Of a stretch of 47,810 nt of DNA, positions 27,043-36,408 are shown piece by piece. Location: the NCBI GenBank assembly GCA_038326165.1, contig JBBQJT010000023.1, positions 1 to 47,810 on the forward strand, read 5' to 3'. This DNA comes from JAEUUM01 sp038326165. GTDB taxonomy: Bacteria > Bacteroidota > Bacteroidia > Chitinophagales > Saprospiraceae. The notes under the pieces were generated by a model that ran no database searches, was not told where the DNA came from, and saw only the letters and a list, made by a program, of their open reading frames with translations. The stretch's first letter is position 1; every line of letters begins with the position of its first letter. The translations under genes were made by a program, and so were the position numbers.

Positions 27043-27172
27043 CTGAATCGACGAAATTTTTGGTTATTCCAAAAATTTATCGGGGTTTAACCTCGACAAA
27101 ATCAAAGATTTTCGTCGACTCAAAAGGCTTTGTTCAGTGGTAAAATCCGCTAATCCGATTTTGGGTTTAATC
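27043..27172 (+). repeat. Dispersed noncoding repeat, copy 2
   Basis: It starts CTGAATCGACGAAATTTTTG, contains TTCGTCGACTCAAAAGG and ends AAATCCGCTAATCCGATTTTGGGTTTAATC in separate blocks. The first block (GAATCGACGA) and the middle block (TCGTCGA) are inverted with respect to each other, so a hairpin is possible. It matches copy 1 at 455-572 in block order. Confidence 0.65.
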
Positions 27173-27190
27173 TAAAATCAGTATCAGACT

Positions 27191-27208
27191 CTGAATCGAC
27201 GAAATTTT
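27191..27208 (+). repeat. Dispersed repeat, partial copy (left end only)
   Basis: CTGAATCGACGAAATTTT is an exact match to the left end of copy 2, which ends only 18 bp upstream. The rest of the element is absent. Confidence 0.55.
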
Positions 27209-27416
27209 GATTGTTGCAGAAATTAGTTGGGTTAAACCAATTTAATCTCCATGACTTTAAATAAGTATTTAAAATTCGATAAAGGTGGCAAGCAGGAAAA
27301 CTCTATGGCAATTATTGCTCTTGAAATCTGGCTTCAGTTTTTTTTTATAAATACTTTAATTTAATAGATTTTGGCTCAATTCTTTCGCCTTACATTTATG
27401 TCAAAATTCTCCGCTT

Positions 27417-30400
27417 ATGTTAAAGTACGCTTTTTCTCTCTTAGTTTTTTTACTTCCAATTGGCATTGTAAGCGCTCAGAAAGCAGATAAAAAAGCCAAA
27501 GGCCAAGTTGAATCTAAGGATCATGATCCAACGTTGTTGAAAGAATTGAAGTTCAGGAATGTGGGGCCTTGGCGAGGTGGCAGGAGTGCTGCAGTGGTAG
27601 GAGATCCGATTAAGAAGGAAGTTTTTTACTTCGGAAGTACTGGCGGTGGAATTTGGAAAACCAAAGATGGAGGGAGCCATTGGGCAAATATTTCCGATGG
27701 ATATTTTGGGGGCTCAATTGGCTCAATTGCCATTAGCAAAAGTGACCCAGATATTATTTATGTTGGTGGTGGTGAGAACACTATGCGGGGCAATGTATCA
27801 CATGGAAATGGCGCATGGAAATCAATGAACGGTGGAAAGACATGGACTAAAATAGGCTTGGATGATTCTAGGCATATTTCTAAAATGATCATTCATCCCA
27901 AAAATCCAGATATCGTTTATTGCACAGCGCTCGGACACCTCTATGGAAGAAACAATCAGAGAGGAGTATTCAAGACAAAAGATGGTGGTAAAACATGGAC
28001 ATGTGTCAAGTTTGTTAGTGATTCAGTTGGAGCAGTTGACCTTGCAATTAATCCAACACAACCAGAAATATTACTTGCAACTTTTTGGAATGTCAAAAGA
28101 ACACCTTATTCATTGGAGAGTGGTGGGATAGGTTCTGGCATTTGGAAATCAATTGATAGTGGGGAAAATTGGACAAATATCTCATCCAATAAAGGACTTC
28201 CCAAAGGAGTTATCGGAATCTCAGGCATATCAATTTGCCCATCTAATCCTGACCGTTATTATGCCATCATTGAATCCAATGAAGGTGGGGTATTTAGAAG
28301 TGATGATGCTGGCGAAACATGGGAAAAAATAAATGAAGAGCGGAAATTGAGGCAAAGGGCTTGGTATTATTCCAAAATATTTGCAGACCCCAAGAACGAA
28401 AATATCGTTTATGTCCTAAATGTTGAGTTCTTCAGATCCAATGATGGAGGTAAGACATTTCAATCCATATCTACGCCTCACGGTGATCATCATGATTTAT
28501 GGATAGATCCCACTGATCCAAATAGGATGATTATTGGGGATGATGGTGGTGGCCAGATTTCATTTGATGCTGGTGCCAATTGGAGCACGTATCACAATCA
28601 ACCAACAGCACAGTTTTATCGGGTGAGCACTGATAATCATGTCCCTTATAGAATATTGGGTGGCCAGCAGGATAATTCAAGCGTTAGGATACTTCACAGA
28701 AGTTTGAATGGCAGTATCAATAACAATGATTTTGATGGTTCAGCAGGTGGTGAAAGTGGCTATATTGTGGCAGATCCATTGAATCCCAATGTAGTCTATG
28801 GAGGAAGTTATGGAGGGTATTTAAGCAGATATGATCACTTGAAAAAGGAATCGCGTTCTGTCAATATTTGGCCTGATGACATAATTGGTCATGGCGCCGA
28901 AAGTGCTAAATATCGCTTTCAATGGAATTTTCCATTGATGTTTTCACCAAATGATCCCAAAGTGCTTTATGCCGCAGGAAATGTTTTGTTTAAGACTACC
29001 AATGGCGGTCAAAGTTGGGATATATTGTCTCCAGATCTTACCAGAAATGACAAGTCAAAGCAAAAGGCAAGTGGTGGAATCATAACCAAAGACAATACTA
29101 CTGTTGAATATTATTGCACTATTTTCACGATGGATGAATCTGTGGTTGAGCCTGGTGTGATTTGGGTAGGCTCAGATGATGGGCTCATTCATGTGACAAA
29201 AAATGGAGGTAAAGATTGGCAGAATGTAACGCCCAAAGACTTGCCTGAATGGACCCAGATCAATTGCATTGAAGCAGATCCATTTCAAAAAGGTAAAATG
29301 TATTTTGCCAGTACCCGATATAAGCTAGATGATAATACGCCTTACCTTTATAAAACTGAAGATTACGGTTTGACTTGGACTCGAATAGATCAAAGTATTC
29401 CAAGGAATGAATTTGCGAGAGTCATAAGATCTGACCGCAAACGAAAAGGAATGTTGTATGCGGGAACTGAAAGCGGTCTATATATTTCATTCAATGATGG
29501 TCAATCATGGACGCCTTTTCAAAACAATCTTCCTGTTGTGCCAATTACTGATTTGACAATCAAGAATAATGACCTAGTTATAGCCACACAGGGAAGGAGC
29601 TTCTGGATATTGGATGATCTGACCATTTTGCAAGAGATGAATACCGATATTTTAAACAAGTCCAATCAAGTATTTAAGATGCGTGATGCATTTTTAATAA
29701 ACGGATCAAGAGAAGAAAATCCAAAGAATGCTGGATTGAATCCAAAGCCGGGTGCTGTTGTGAATTTTTGGTTGGCAAAAGAACCTGATACATCCACATT
29801 GATAAAATTCAAGATTTTGGATCAAGATAAAAAAATGGTCAAGCTTTATTCATCGACTGAAAAAGACAAAAATTTAAAGATTCAGCTTAAAAGGGGTTTG
29901 AATCAATTTAATTGGGATTTTAGTTATCCGGTTGCGGAAAAACTAGAGGGATTGATGCTTTGGAATGGGACTGTTGGGGGGCCAATTGCTGCTCCTGGTG
30001 ATTTCTACATTCAGATATTTATGGAGAAGGACAGTCAATTAATTCCATTTAAAGTATTGCGCAATCCTGAAATATCTGCGACTGATGACGATTTGGTCAT
30101 ACAGCATGCCTTCTTGATTGAAGTTCGCGATAAGTTTTCAAAACTGATTAAAATGCTCAAGGAGAATAGAGATCTTCGAAATCAAATCAGCCAATACACT
30201 TCAAAACTTGGGGACAAAATACCCAAATACCTGAAAGACTCTTCCGATGTTATAACAAAAAAGTTATTGGCCATTGATGACGCACTTCATCAGAATAAAA
30301 TACAAGCCAATCAAGATATGCTCAATTTCCCAATCCGACTGGATGATAAATTGGCAGGCTTGTACAACGTTGTTTCTAATGGTAGCAATCGGCCATCGGA

Positions 30401-30542
30401 GCAAAGTAGAGCAGTGTTTAATGAGTTATCAAAGCTAATAGAGGAGCAATCTAGGATGCTGGAAGCAATTAAGAAGGAAGATCTGGCGCTATTAAATGGA
30501 AAAATCAATGAATCCAAGCTGCCAGTAATTATTTCAAACTAG
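27417..30542 (+). CDS. Secreted BNR/VPS10 (sortilin)-like beta-propeller protein
   Basis: 1041 residues. Signal peptide MLKYAFSLLVFLLPIGIVSAQ. About ten Asp-box/BNR repeats follow, for example WKTKDGGSHWANI, WKSMNGGKTWTKI, FKTKDGGKTWTCV, FRSDDAGETWEKI, FRSNDGGKTFQSI, FKTTNGGQSWDIL and YKTEDYGLTWTRI. These build one or two beta-propellers. The C-terminal 250 residues are mixed beta then helical. Such large exported propellers are often labelled glycosyl hydrolase or VPS10-domain protein in Bacteroidota, but I see no proven catalytic set. It has no T9SS sorting domain. It is convergent with the caspase-TPR gene at 30609 and lies inside the caspase island. A functional link is unproven. Confidence 0.8.
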   Translation: MLKYAFSLLVFLLPIGIVSAQKADKKAKGQVESKDHDPTLLKELKFRNVGPWRGGRSAAVVGDPIKKEVFYFGSTGGGIWKTKDGGSHWANISDGYFGGSIGSIAISKSDPDIIYVGGGENTMRGNVSHGNGAWKSMNGGKTWTKIGLDDSRHISKMIIHPKNPDIVYCTALGHLYGRNNQRGVFKTKDGGKTWTCVKFVSDSVGAVDLAINPTQPEILLATFWNVKRTPYSLESGGIGSGIWKSIDSGENWTNISSNKGLPKGVIGISGISICPSNPDRYYAIIESNEGGVFRSDDAGETWEKINEERKLRQRAWYYSKIFADPKNENIVYVLNVEFFRSNDGGKTFQSISTPHGDHHDLWIDPTDPNRMIIGDDGGGQISFDAGANWSTYHNQPTAQFYRVSTDNHVPYRILGGQQDNSSVRILHRSLNGSINNNDFDGSAGGESGYIVADPLNPNVVYGGSYGGYLSRYDHLKKESRSVNIWPDDIIGHGAESAKYRFQWNFPLMFSPNDPKVLYAAGNVLFKTTNGGQSWDILSPDLTRNDKSKQKASGGIITKDNTTVEYYCTIFTMDESVVEPGVIWVGSDDGLIHVTKNGGKDWQNVTPKDLPEWTQINCIEADPFQKGKMYFASTRYKLDDNTPYLYKTEDYGLTWTRIDQSIPRNEFARVIRSDRKRKGMLYAGTESGLYISFNDGQSWTPFQNNLPVVPITDLTIKNNDLVIATQGRSFWILDDLTILQEMNTDILNKSNQVFKMRDAFLINGSREENPKNAGLNPKPGAVVNFWLAKEPDTSTLIKFKILDQDKKMVKLYSSTEKDKNLKIQLKRGLNQFNWDFSYPVAEKLEGLMLWNGTVGGPIAAPGDFYIQIFMEKDSQLIPFKVLRNPEISATDDDLVIQHAFLIEVRDKFSKLIKMLKENRDLRNQISQYTSKLGDKIPKYLKDSSDVITKKLLAIDDALHQNKIQANQDMLNFPIRLDDKLAGLYNVVSNGSNRPSEQSRAVFNELSKLIEEQSRMLEAIKKEDLALLNGKINESKLPVIISN

Positions 30543-30608
30543 GATTTTCTACGCGATGGGCGCAATCAAGCTACGCTGTTTGGTCCCACTTTTTTAGTTA
30601 TGTTTGAA

Positions 30609-33600
30609 TTATTTATTCATGGGTATTGAATCTTTGACTTGATTCCAATATCTGCTTTTTTTGAGTTTCCACCAAGTGTCATCATTTTCAATTACATGGC
30701 CGTAGGCAAAGCCATTTTTCAAAGCCATTTTTAGCCATTGGATTGCCTGCTTGTCACTATTTTGTTGAGCATAAATATGAGCAATTACATATTGAAAAAA
30801 AGCATTGTCGGGTTTTTGTTTATCCATATTTAGAAAATAAGCCAGTGCTGGTTTAAGCTTTCCTGCGTGTAAATTGGAGATTGCCTTCAAGTTTATAATT
30901 TCCTCCATCGGGGAAAGTTCCAATGACTGTGCAGTGTTCAATAGTTGGTCTGCTTGGTTAAAATTACTTTGATAGATTTCATATTTAGCCAGTTGTATCA
31001 TTTTTTTATAACTGAGTTGATTGTGCTCGTTCAGATATCGAAGACTTTTCAATCCAGCTTCGAATTGATACATTTCATCACAGCAATCGATTAATTTAAT
31101 TCTTGTGTCTGGGTTGTCAGGCTTAAATTGAATGGCCAAAGTATAATTTTCAATGGCTTTATTGATTGAGTCTGCCCCCAAATAAAAGTCTCCAATAATT
31201 TTATAGCATTCGCCCCATAGCATCGTATCTTTTGTAAGTTCAATCACTTTCATGAAATTTGAAACGCCTTCTTCTATCGGTTCATTTATCATGTACTCTT
31301 CATCGCCTGCACGAGTCAATTTGGGTCCTGGTCCATAAATATTGCCTGGCAAGGACAAATTGTTCAGAAATTTTCCTGCAACATAAAAATATTTAAAGTC
31401 TGTAGGATTTGCATTCTGCCTGCGTTTGTAAAAATCGTTCAGTGCTTTTGCTCCTTTGACTTTATCCTGCATGGAGTAATTTTTTATGAATTCTTCGCAA
31501 TCTATATAATTGCCTTGTTTTTCGAGTAATTCCCACACCAAAGAATTTGCGTAATAACCCGGTGCTACTTCCAAGTTTTTCATGAAATAGACCCTTGCCC
31601 TTTCATAGAATTTCCAGTTTTGATAAACGGTCCCCAACAAGATATAAATTTCATTGAGCGTGAAGTTACTTTTCGAGTAAACATCTATTGAGCAGTTATC
31701 TGCATTCTTTTGAGTTGGTATAATTTCTTTGAGATAACTCTGAAATTGCTCGTAATCCAGAAAATACTTCTCGGCATATTTTAAGTTAATTTCGGCAGCA
31801 GCAAAGTTTTTTTCAAGGAGATAGATCTCGCCTAAGTACTTGTAAACCAATGGATTTTGAGAATCTATGGATAGCAATTTATTAAATAGTCCCTTTGCAG
31901 GTCCAAAGGATTTTTGTTGGAAGTAATAATGAGCCCAATAGAATCCAGAAATAATTCCGGCTTTGCCTTTAAAGCTTGTATCAATATTTTCTTCAAGGTA
32001 AGCCATAGTGAACGTGGCGCTTGGGGGCAACATAATAGGACGTGTTGGGTCAGTAAATCCTATGGGATCCTCTAGTTGAAAGTTAAAGCCCTGAGTTCTG
32101 GCATTGGCCTCGAAATATAAAGAATCAGCAATCTTATAGTCTAAGTTGTGGGCATAAACATGTGCCAATTCTTTATAAGGATAATAATTGAAGGAGTTCA
32201 ACTCGATGCATTTCCTGAATTGCTCCTCTGCGAGCAACCAATTTCCCATACCAGCATAATTCCTTCCTAAATTAATATGAGTTACCTGACAGGGTGGTAG
32301 CAGTGCCTTGGCCGTCAAGCCAATTTCTATTCCTTCCTTGAATTTTTTCTCTTGAAAAAATAAGCCGCTCAAATTGGCTTTGGGAATTGACCAAGTTGGC
32401 GAAAGTTCTATCGCTCTTTGGTAGTATTTCTTGGCAATATCGTTCTGTAATTTATATTCGTAAATAAGGCCAAGTTCATTTTGAACATAAGCTGCTTTGT
32501 CTTCGAGTTTTAGGGCAAGTAGTTGTTCTTTTAATGCACTTTTGATCAAGGTGTCTTTTTGGAATGACTGTGGAATTTTCAAGCGAATTGAAACACCTTT
32601 AAAATAATGCAGTTTTAGTTCCAGAATTCGGTACAGGTAGTGATCTTTTTCAATAAGCATCATGGCTGTTTGAATCATCGATGGATATTTGTAGTAATTG
32701 TTGGTTTCTAAGTTGTAGTACTGCCGTTTTTCTAGTTCAGTTTCATCGCCCTTGAGATAAAGATTGATGGCTGCTTGAATTTGATCATGGATCATAGCTG
32801 CAAACTCGTAATTGAACCTGGTCTTGTAGCCTGGCCTATTCATTGCCTGCAGAAGACTATCGATGTTGAATCCAATAATTTCAGATTTGAGATCAATGTT
32901 TTTAAAGTTATTGAGCACAATATCTGGGACATCAACCCTTTGGAAGCTTAAGATTTGATCAAAGTCAATAGCAGTTGATAAATCAACTTTCCTGAAATAC
33001 TTAAAGAAATTATTAATTGAATCAGGGCTATTTGCAGTTAAGGGAGTTACGTCCCTTGCCCCGTCAGATATTCTCAATGTAGCCAGACTTGAATCTATAA
33101 AAATGGCGGGTGCGGCTTCAGTGACTTTTGATATGACTGCAAGTGGTTTTCCGGTTATTACAGGGTTTTGTTTTTTTAATTTAATGGTACTGACATCATT
33201 GGTGACATTGGTTTCAAGGTATGTTTTTAGTTCTTGTAGGGTTACTATTTGATTATTATCCTTGTCAGCCAACCCCCTCATACCATTGATCAGATAAAAT
33301 GAGAATACCCCTCTTCCGCCACCCCAGATGATGCTTTCAAGTGATTTTTCATCTGGCCCACATGATACAATTCTGATTTCTTGATCCTGTACTTGTGATA
33401 ATTGTTCACCAACTAAAGAGGTGCCTCTGTTGTCTGATCCTGCAAGTTTACCAGAATGACATGCATCGGTAATCAAGAAGGTATTGATGATATCGTTTTG
33501 ATTTGTTGAAAGGGTATTCGCAAAATTGTTAATGTCCTCAATACGGATGGCATTGTTGAGGTAATTTTGAAACGGAGAATCATAAGTCAACAAAAAACCG

Positions 33601-33950
33601 AGTTTATACAGCGAACTTTCCACATCACCATGTCCGGCAAAATAAAAATAAACTTGGTCCCCATCTTTTACCTTGCTTTTTATCCAATCCAAGGCATTGT
33701 AAACATTTGCCACTGTGGCATCTTGTCCTAAAAATAGCTTGATTTGATTTCTCGGAATTTCCCCTCCTGCTCTTGAAACTAAATATTCACTGAATATCAA
33801 CGCATCTCTTTCTGCAAATTGAAGATCGGTAATTAGTGGATCTTTATAATCCGATATTCCTACAACTAAGGCATAGGTTTTTCCCGTATTTTGTGCAATC
33901 AAAGTGGAAAGTTGCAAACATAAAATTAGAAGGACTTGAAGCGATTTCAT
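30609..33950 (-). CDS. Exported caspase-TPR protein with EF-hand-like loop
   Basis: 1113 residues. Signal peptide MKSLQVLLILCLQLSTLIAQ. The caspase fold begins TYALVVGISDY. Catalytic H107 lies in YFAGHGD and C164 in LITDACHSGKLAG. The conserved loop SCGPDEKSLE...GGGRGVFSFYLINGMRG follows. Residues 228-239 (DKDNNQIVTLQE) fit an EF-hand calcium loop. From about residue 400 to the end there are many TPR motifs (AKKYYQRAIELSPTWSIPKANLSGLF, AIENYTLAIQFKPDNPDTRIKL), and it is the longest TPR part in the cluster. It is divergent from the plus-strand metacaspase operon across 267 bp. It is predicted to be periplasmic and catalytically competent. Confidence 0.82.
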   Translation of the reverse strand: MKSLQVLLILCLQLSTLIAQNTGKTYALVVGISDYKDPLITDLQFAERDALIFSEYLVSRAGGEIPRNQIKLFLGQDATVANVYNALDWIKSKVKDGDQVYFYFAGHGDVESSLYKLGFLLTYDSPFQNYLNNAIRIEDINNFANTLSTNQNDIINTFLITDACHSGKLAGSDNRGTSLVGEQLSQVQDQEIRIVSCGPDEKSLESIIWGGGRGVFSFYLINGMRGLADKDNNQIVTLQELKTYLETNVTNDVSTIKLKKQNPVITGKPLAVISKVTEAAPAIFIDSSLATLRISDGARDVTPLTANSPDSINNFFKYFRKVDLSTAIDFDQILSFQRVDVPDIVLNNFKNIDLKSEIIGFNIDSLLQAMNRPGYKTRFNYEFAAMIHDQIQAAINLYLKGDETELEKRQYYNLETNNYYKYPSMIQTAMMLIEKDHYLYRILELKLHYFKGVSIRLKIPQSFQKDTLIKSALKEQLLALKLEDKAAYVQNELGLIYEYKLQNDIAKKYYQRAIELSPTWSIPKANLSGLFFQEKKFKEGIEIGLTAKALLPPCQVTHINLGRNYAGMGNWLLAEEQFRKCIELNSFNYYPYKELAHVYAHNLDYKIADSLYFEANARTQGFNFQLEDPIGFTDPTRPIMLPPSATFTMAYLEENIDTSFKGKAGIISGFYWAHYYFQQKSFGPAKGLFNKLLSIDSQNPLVYKYLGEIYLLEKNFAAAEINLKYAEKYFLDYEQFQSYLKEIIPTQKNADNCSIDVYSKSNFTLNEIYILLGTVYQNWKFYERARVYFMKNLEVAPGYYANSLVWELLEKQGNYIDCEEFIKNYSMQDKVKGAKALNDFYKRRQNANPTDFKYFYVAGKFLNNLSLPGNIYGPGPKLTRAGDEEYMINEPIEEGVSNFMKVIELTKDTMLWGECYKIIGDFYLGADSINKAIENYTLAIQFKPDNPDTRIKLIDCCDEMYQFEAGLKSLRYLNEHNQLSYKKMIQLAKYEIYQSNFNQADQLLNTAQSLELSPMEEIINLKAISNLHAGKLKPALAYFLNMDKQKPDNAFFQYVIAHIYAQQNSDKQAIQWLKMALKNGFAYGHVIENDDTWWKLKKSRYWNQVKDSIPMNK
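33234..33269 (-). other. EF-hand-like calcium loop in the 30609 caspase-TPR protein
   Basis: Residues 228-239 are DKDNNQIVTLQE. Asp, Asp and Asn occupy positions 1, 3 and 5, a small polar residue is at 9 and Glu is at 12 of the 12-residue EF-hand loop. Equivalent loops occur in the proteins at 39697 (DKNNDGFVSLQE), 42101 (DSNKDMQISFKE) and 44020 (NIDQDLFISLKE), always just after the caspase core. Confidence 0.55.
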
Positions 33951-34217
33951 TTTAAGTCGGGGTATTGGTGCGAATATAAGGTTTTATATTTTACGTTTAG
34001 TTGCCATCTGCTGGTAAATAAAATCACTTATGGGGTACGCGATAGGTTTTGAATCTTGTTTTTCAGTTATTTGTGTTATTGATGAACACGATAAGTTTTC
34101 TTAAAATTTGGTATTAAATGCAAGAGATCATTTGTTTGACCTTATTATCAAGGTTTGGCTATCTATATTTTATGACATGAAATATGATCTGAATGCTAGG
34201 TTTAACTATCTTCACCA

Positions 34218-36221
34218 ATGATAAAATTGAAATTGCATATGAGAGTTGCTCTAATTTTTCTTTTGAGTTCGCTTTGCTTTGCAAATATTTTGTTCGCTCA
34301 GCAAAAGCGTGCACTGATTGTAGCAGTTGGCGATTATCCTGATTCCTCTAAGCTCTTGGATATCAATTCTTTAAATGACATACCCCTGATAGAGAGTGCA
34401 TTGTTCAAATTGGGTTTTCTGAAAGAGCATATTTTTATCTTAAAAAATGAGCAAGCCACGAAGAGGGCTATTATTTCGAATATCGAACAACATTTGATCG
34501 ATGAATCCCAAGCTGGTGATATCGCTTATTTCCACTTTTCAGGACATGGTCAGCAAATCCAAGACTACAACGGAGATGAAATAGACGGGTACGACGAAGC
34601 ACTGGTTCCAGTTGATGCGATTAAGGATTTTGGGCTATATAATTATAAGGGCGAGAAGCATATTGCAGATGACACATTGGGGGCTTTATATGACCGTATT
34701 AGAAAGAAATTGGGAAAGGAGGGACACTTGTTGGTGACCATCGATGCCTGTCATTCTGGTACATCCACAAGAGGAATCGGAAGCTCAAGAGGAGTTGATT
34801 TGCCTATGGCCTCACCTGAATATCGCGCTCAGTCTCAAAAAGGAAAAACCGAATCCAATCAAGAGCTTTATACAGAAGAGGATACAAAAGATCTTGCTTC
34901 ATTGGTTGCTTTTTTTGGTTCGATGGCAAGCCAGAGAAATTTTGAAGTACAAGCAGAAAATAAAGTCATGTGTGGATCTTTGAGTTATGCTTTCAGCAAA
35001 GAATTGAATAATATTTCGGCAGGTGCCAGCTATCAACAGCTCTTTGACAGGATCAGATTGACAATTTCCGCACAACCTAATAATCAGACACCTGAAGCAA
35101 CTGGAGTTTTGAATCAGCAGATTTTGGGCGGGAAGTACCTTGGATCACCAAATTATAATATTGTCAAATCATGGGACAATCCAAATCAAGTTACTATAGA
35201 TGCTGGTTTTTTAAGCGGTTTCACGATAGGTACAGTTGTGGGATTTTATCCTCCCGAAACACGTGAAATAGAACAAGTAAAACCAATAGCAACTGGAGTA
35301 GTAAGTTCAACAGCAAGCAGTGCAAGTATTGTAAGTTTAAAGGACAGCTTTTCACAGGAGCAATTGGTATTCAGTTGGGTATTCATAAAGGAAGAAAATT
35401 TCGGAAATATCAGCGTTGATCTTCAATTGGATAGTTCAGTTGTGGAAACTGACACCATGGTTTTTAAAAAGCTTTTTCAATTGCCTTTTTTAAAAAGAGT
35501 TAATTCCAACCCAGATTTATTTCTATACGCAGAAAAAGATCAACTGGTCTTGATCAACAAAGCTGAAGTTAAGATTGATGATTTTTCAAAAAAATTGCCA
35601 CCAGACAAACTATTAAAGAGTCTCGTAAATTCAATTAAAAAGTATGGGCAAGCTCAATTTTTGCGTAAATTGAATCAAGAGAATAAACGGTTACAAGTGA
35701 ATTTTGAAATCATTTTATTGTCGAGAAATGGGAAAAGAGTACCTGCGGAATATCCAATGGATAGTTTAAAAAATAGCGATGGAATTTTAGAGCTATTGGT
35801 TGGGGATACCATTCAATTGCATGTGTTCAATGACGGAAGCAATCCTGCATATTACACTATTTTGGATTTTCAGCCTGACGAAAAAATTAATGTAGTTTAT
35901 CCAAGACCTATGGAATCCCCATCAGATTATTATTTACTTCCAGGAAAAGAAAGGCTGAGTCGGGAATCTAGAATCAACCCACCCTATGGTAATGAGTTGA
36001 TGCGGCTTATAGCCACCAAAAATCCTATTAACCTCAGTTCGGTGGATCAAACTCAAAAAAGAAGCATTCCCGGAGCAAATCTGGATCCTTTTGAAACTCT
36101 TTTTATGGAAACAGAGCTCAATAATACTACCAGCACCAGGGCAGGAACAGTTTCAAATTTGCCAGCCGGGCAGGTCAATATTTACTCCAAACAATTCATT
36201 ATCAAAAGATCTGCTAAATGA
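34218..36221 (+). CDS. Exported metacaspase-like (C14) protease with DUF4384-like C-terminus, paralog 2
   Basis: 667 residues, the same architecture as the 24877 protein. Signal peptide near MRVALIFLLSSLCFANILFAQ. H110 lies in FHFSGHGQQ, C178 in TIDACHSGTSTRG, and the metacaspase acidic segment is GDEIDGYDEALVPVD. The C-terminal domain is DUF4384-like (LHVFNDGSNPAYYTILDFQPDE). It ends KQFIIKRSAK, aligning with ETFIIIQN of the paralog. It is the first gene of a plus-strand group with an M48-TPR protease (187 bp later) and the repeat protein. The start at ATG 34218 is preferred; M8 is an alternative. Confidence 0.82.
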   Translation: MIKLKLHMRVALIFLLSSLCFANILFAQQKRALIVAVGDYPDSSKLLDINSLNDIPLIESALFKLGFLKEHIFILKNEQATKRAIISNIEQHLIDESQAGDIAYFHFSGHGQQIQDYNGDEIDGYDEALVPVDAIKDFGLYNYKGEKHIADDTLGALYDRIRKKLGKEGHLLVTIDACHSGTSTRGIGSSRGVDLPMASPEYRAQSQKGKTESNQELYTEEDTKDLASLVAFFGSMASQRNFEVQAENKVMCGSLSYAFSKELNNISAGASYQQLFDRIRLTISAQPNNQTPEATGVLNQQILGGKYLGSPNYNIVKSWDNPNQVTIDAGFLSGFTIGTVVGFYPPETREIEQVKPIATGVVSSTASSASIVSLKDSFSQEQLVFSWVFIKEENFGNISVDLQLDSSVVETDTMVFKKLFQLPFLKRVNSNPDLFLYAEKDQLVLINKAEVKIDDFSKKLPPDKLLKSLVNSIKKYGQAQFLRKLNQENKRLQVNFEIILLSRNGKRVPAEYPMDSLKNSDGILELLVGDTIQLHVFNDGSNPAYYTILDFQPDEKINVVYPRPMESPSDYYLLPGKERLSRESRINPPYGNELMRLIATKNPINLSSVDQTQKRSIPGANLDPFETLFMETELNNTTSTRAGTVSNLPAGQVNIYSKQFIIKRSAK

Positions 36222-36408
36222 TAATTTTATTCTTGGCAGTGATAATAATCGATTCAACTGGGTATATCCAATAATTGTAATTAGTTTATTGCTGGTAGCA
36301 TTTGAAGGAATATTTTACTTTTAATCATTTAAAACAGCTTTATCAGGGAAATTGATACAATAAAACTCAAACTCAAAGCCAAATGAAAAATTGTAGTAAC
36401 TTCATATT

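Larger units (their letters stand above)
26914..27416. other. Divergent intergenic region with dispersed repeat copies
   Basis: 503 bp between the start of the caspase/ECF operon (minus) and the start of the beta-propeller gene (plus). Both promoters must lie here, but I find no convincing -33/-7 pair. It contains one full dispersed repeat (27043-27172) and a partial one (27191-27208). No ORF is supported. Confidence 0.6.
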
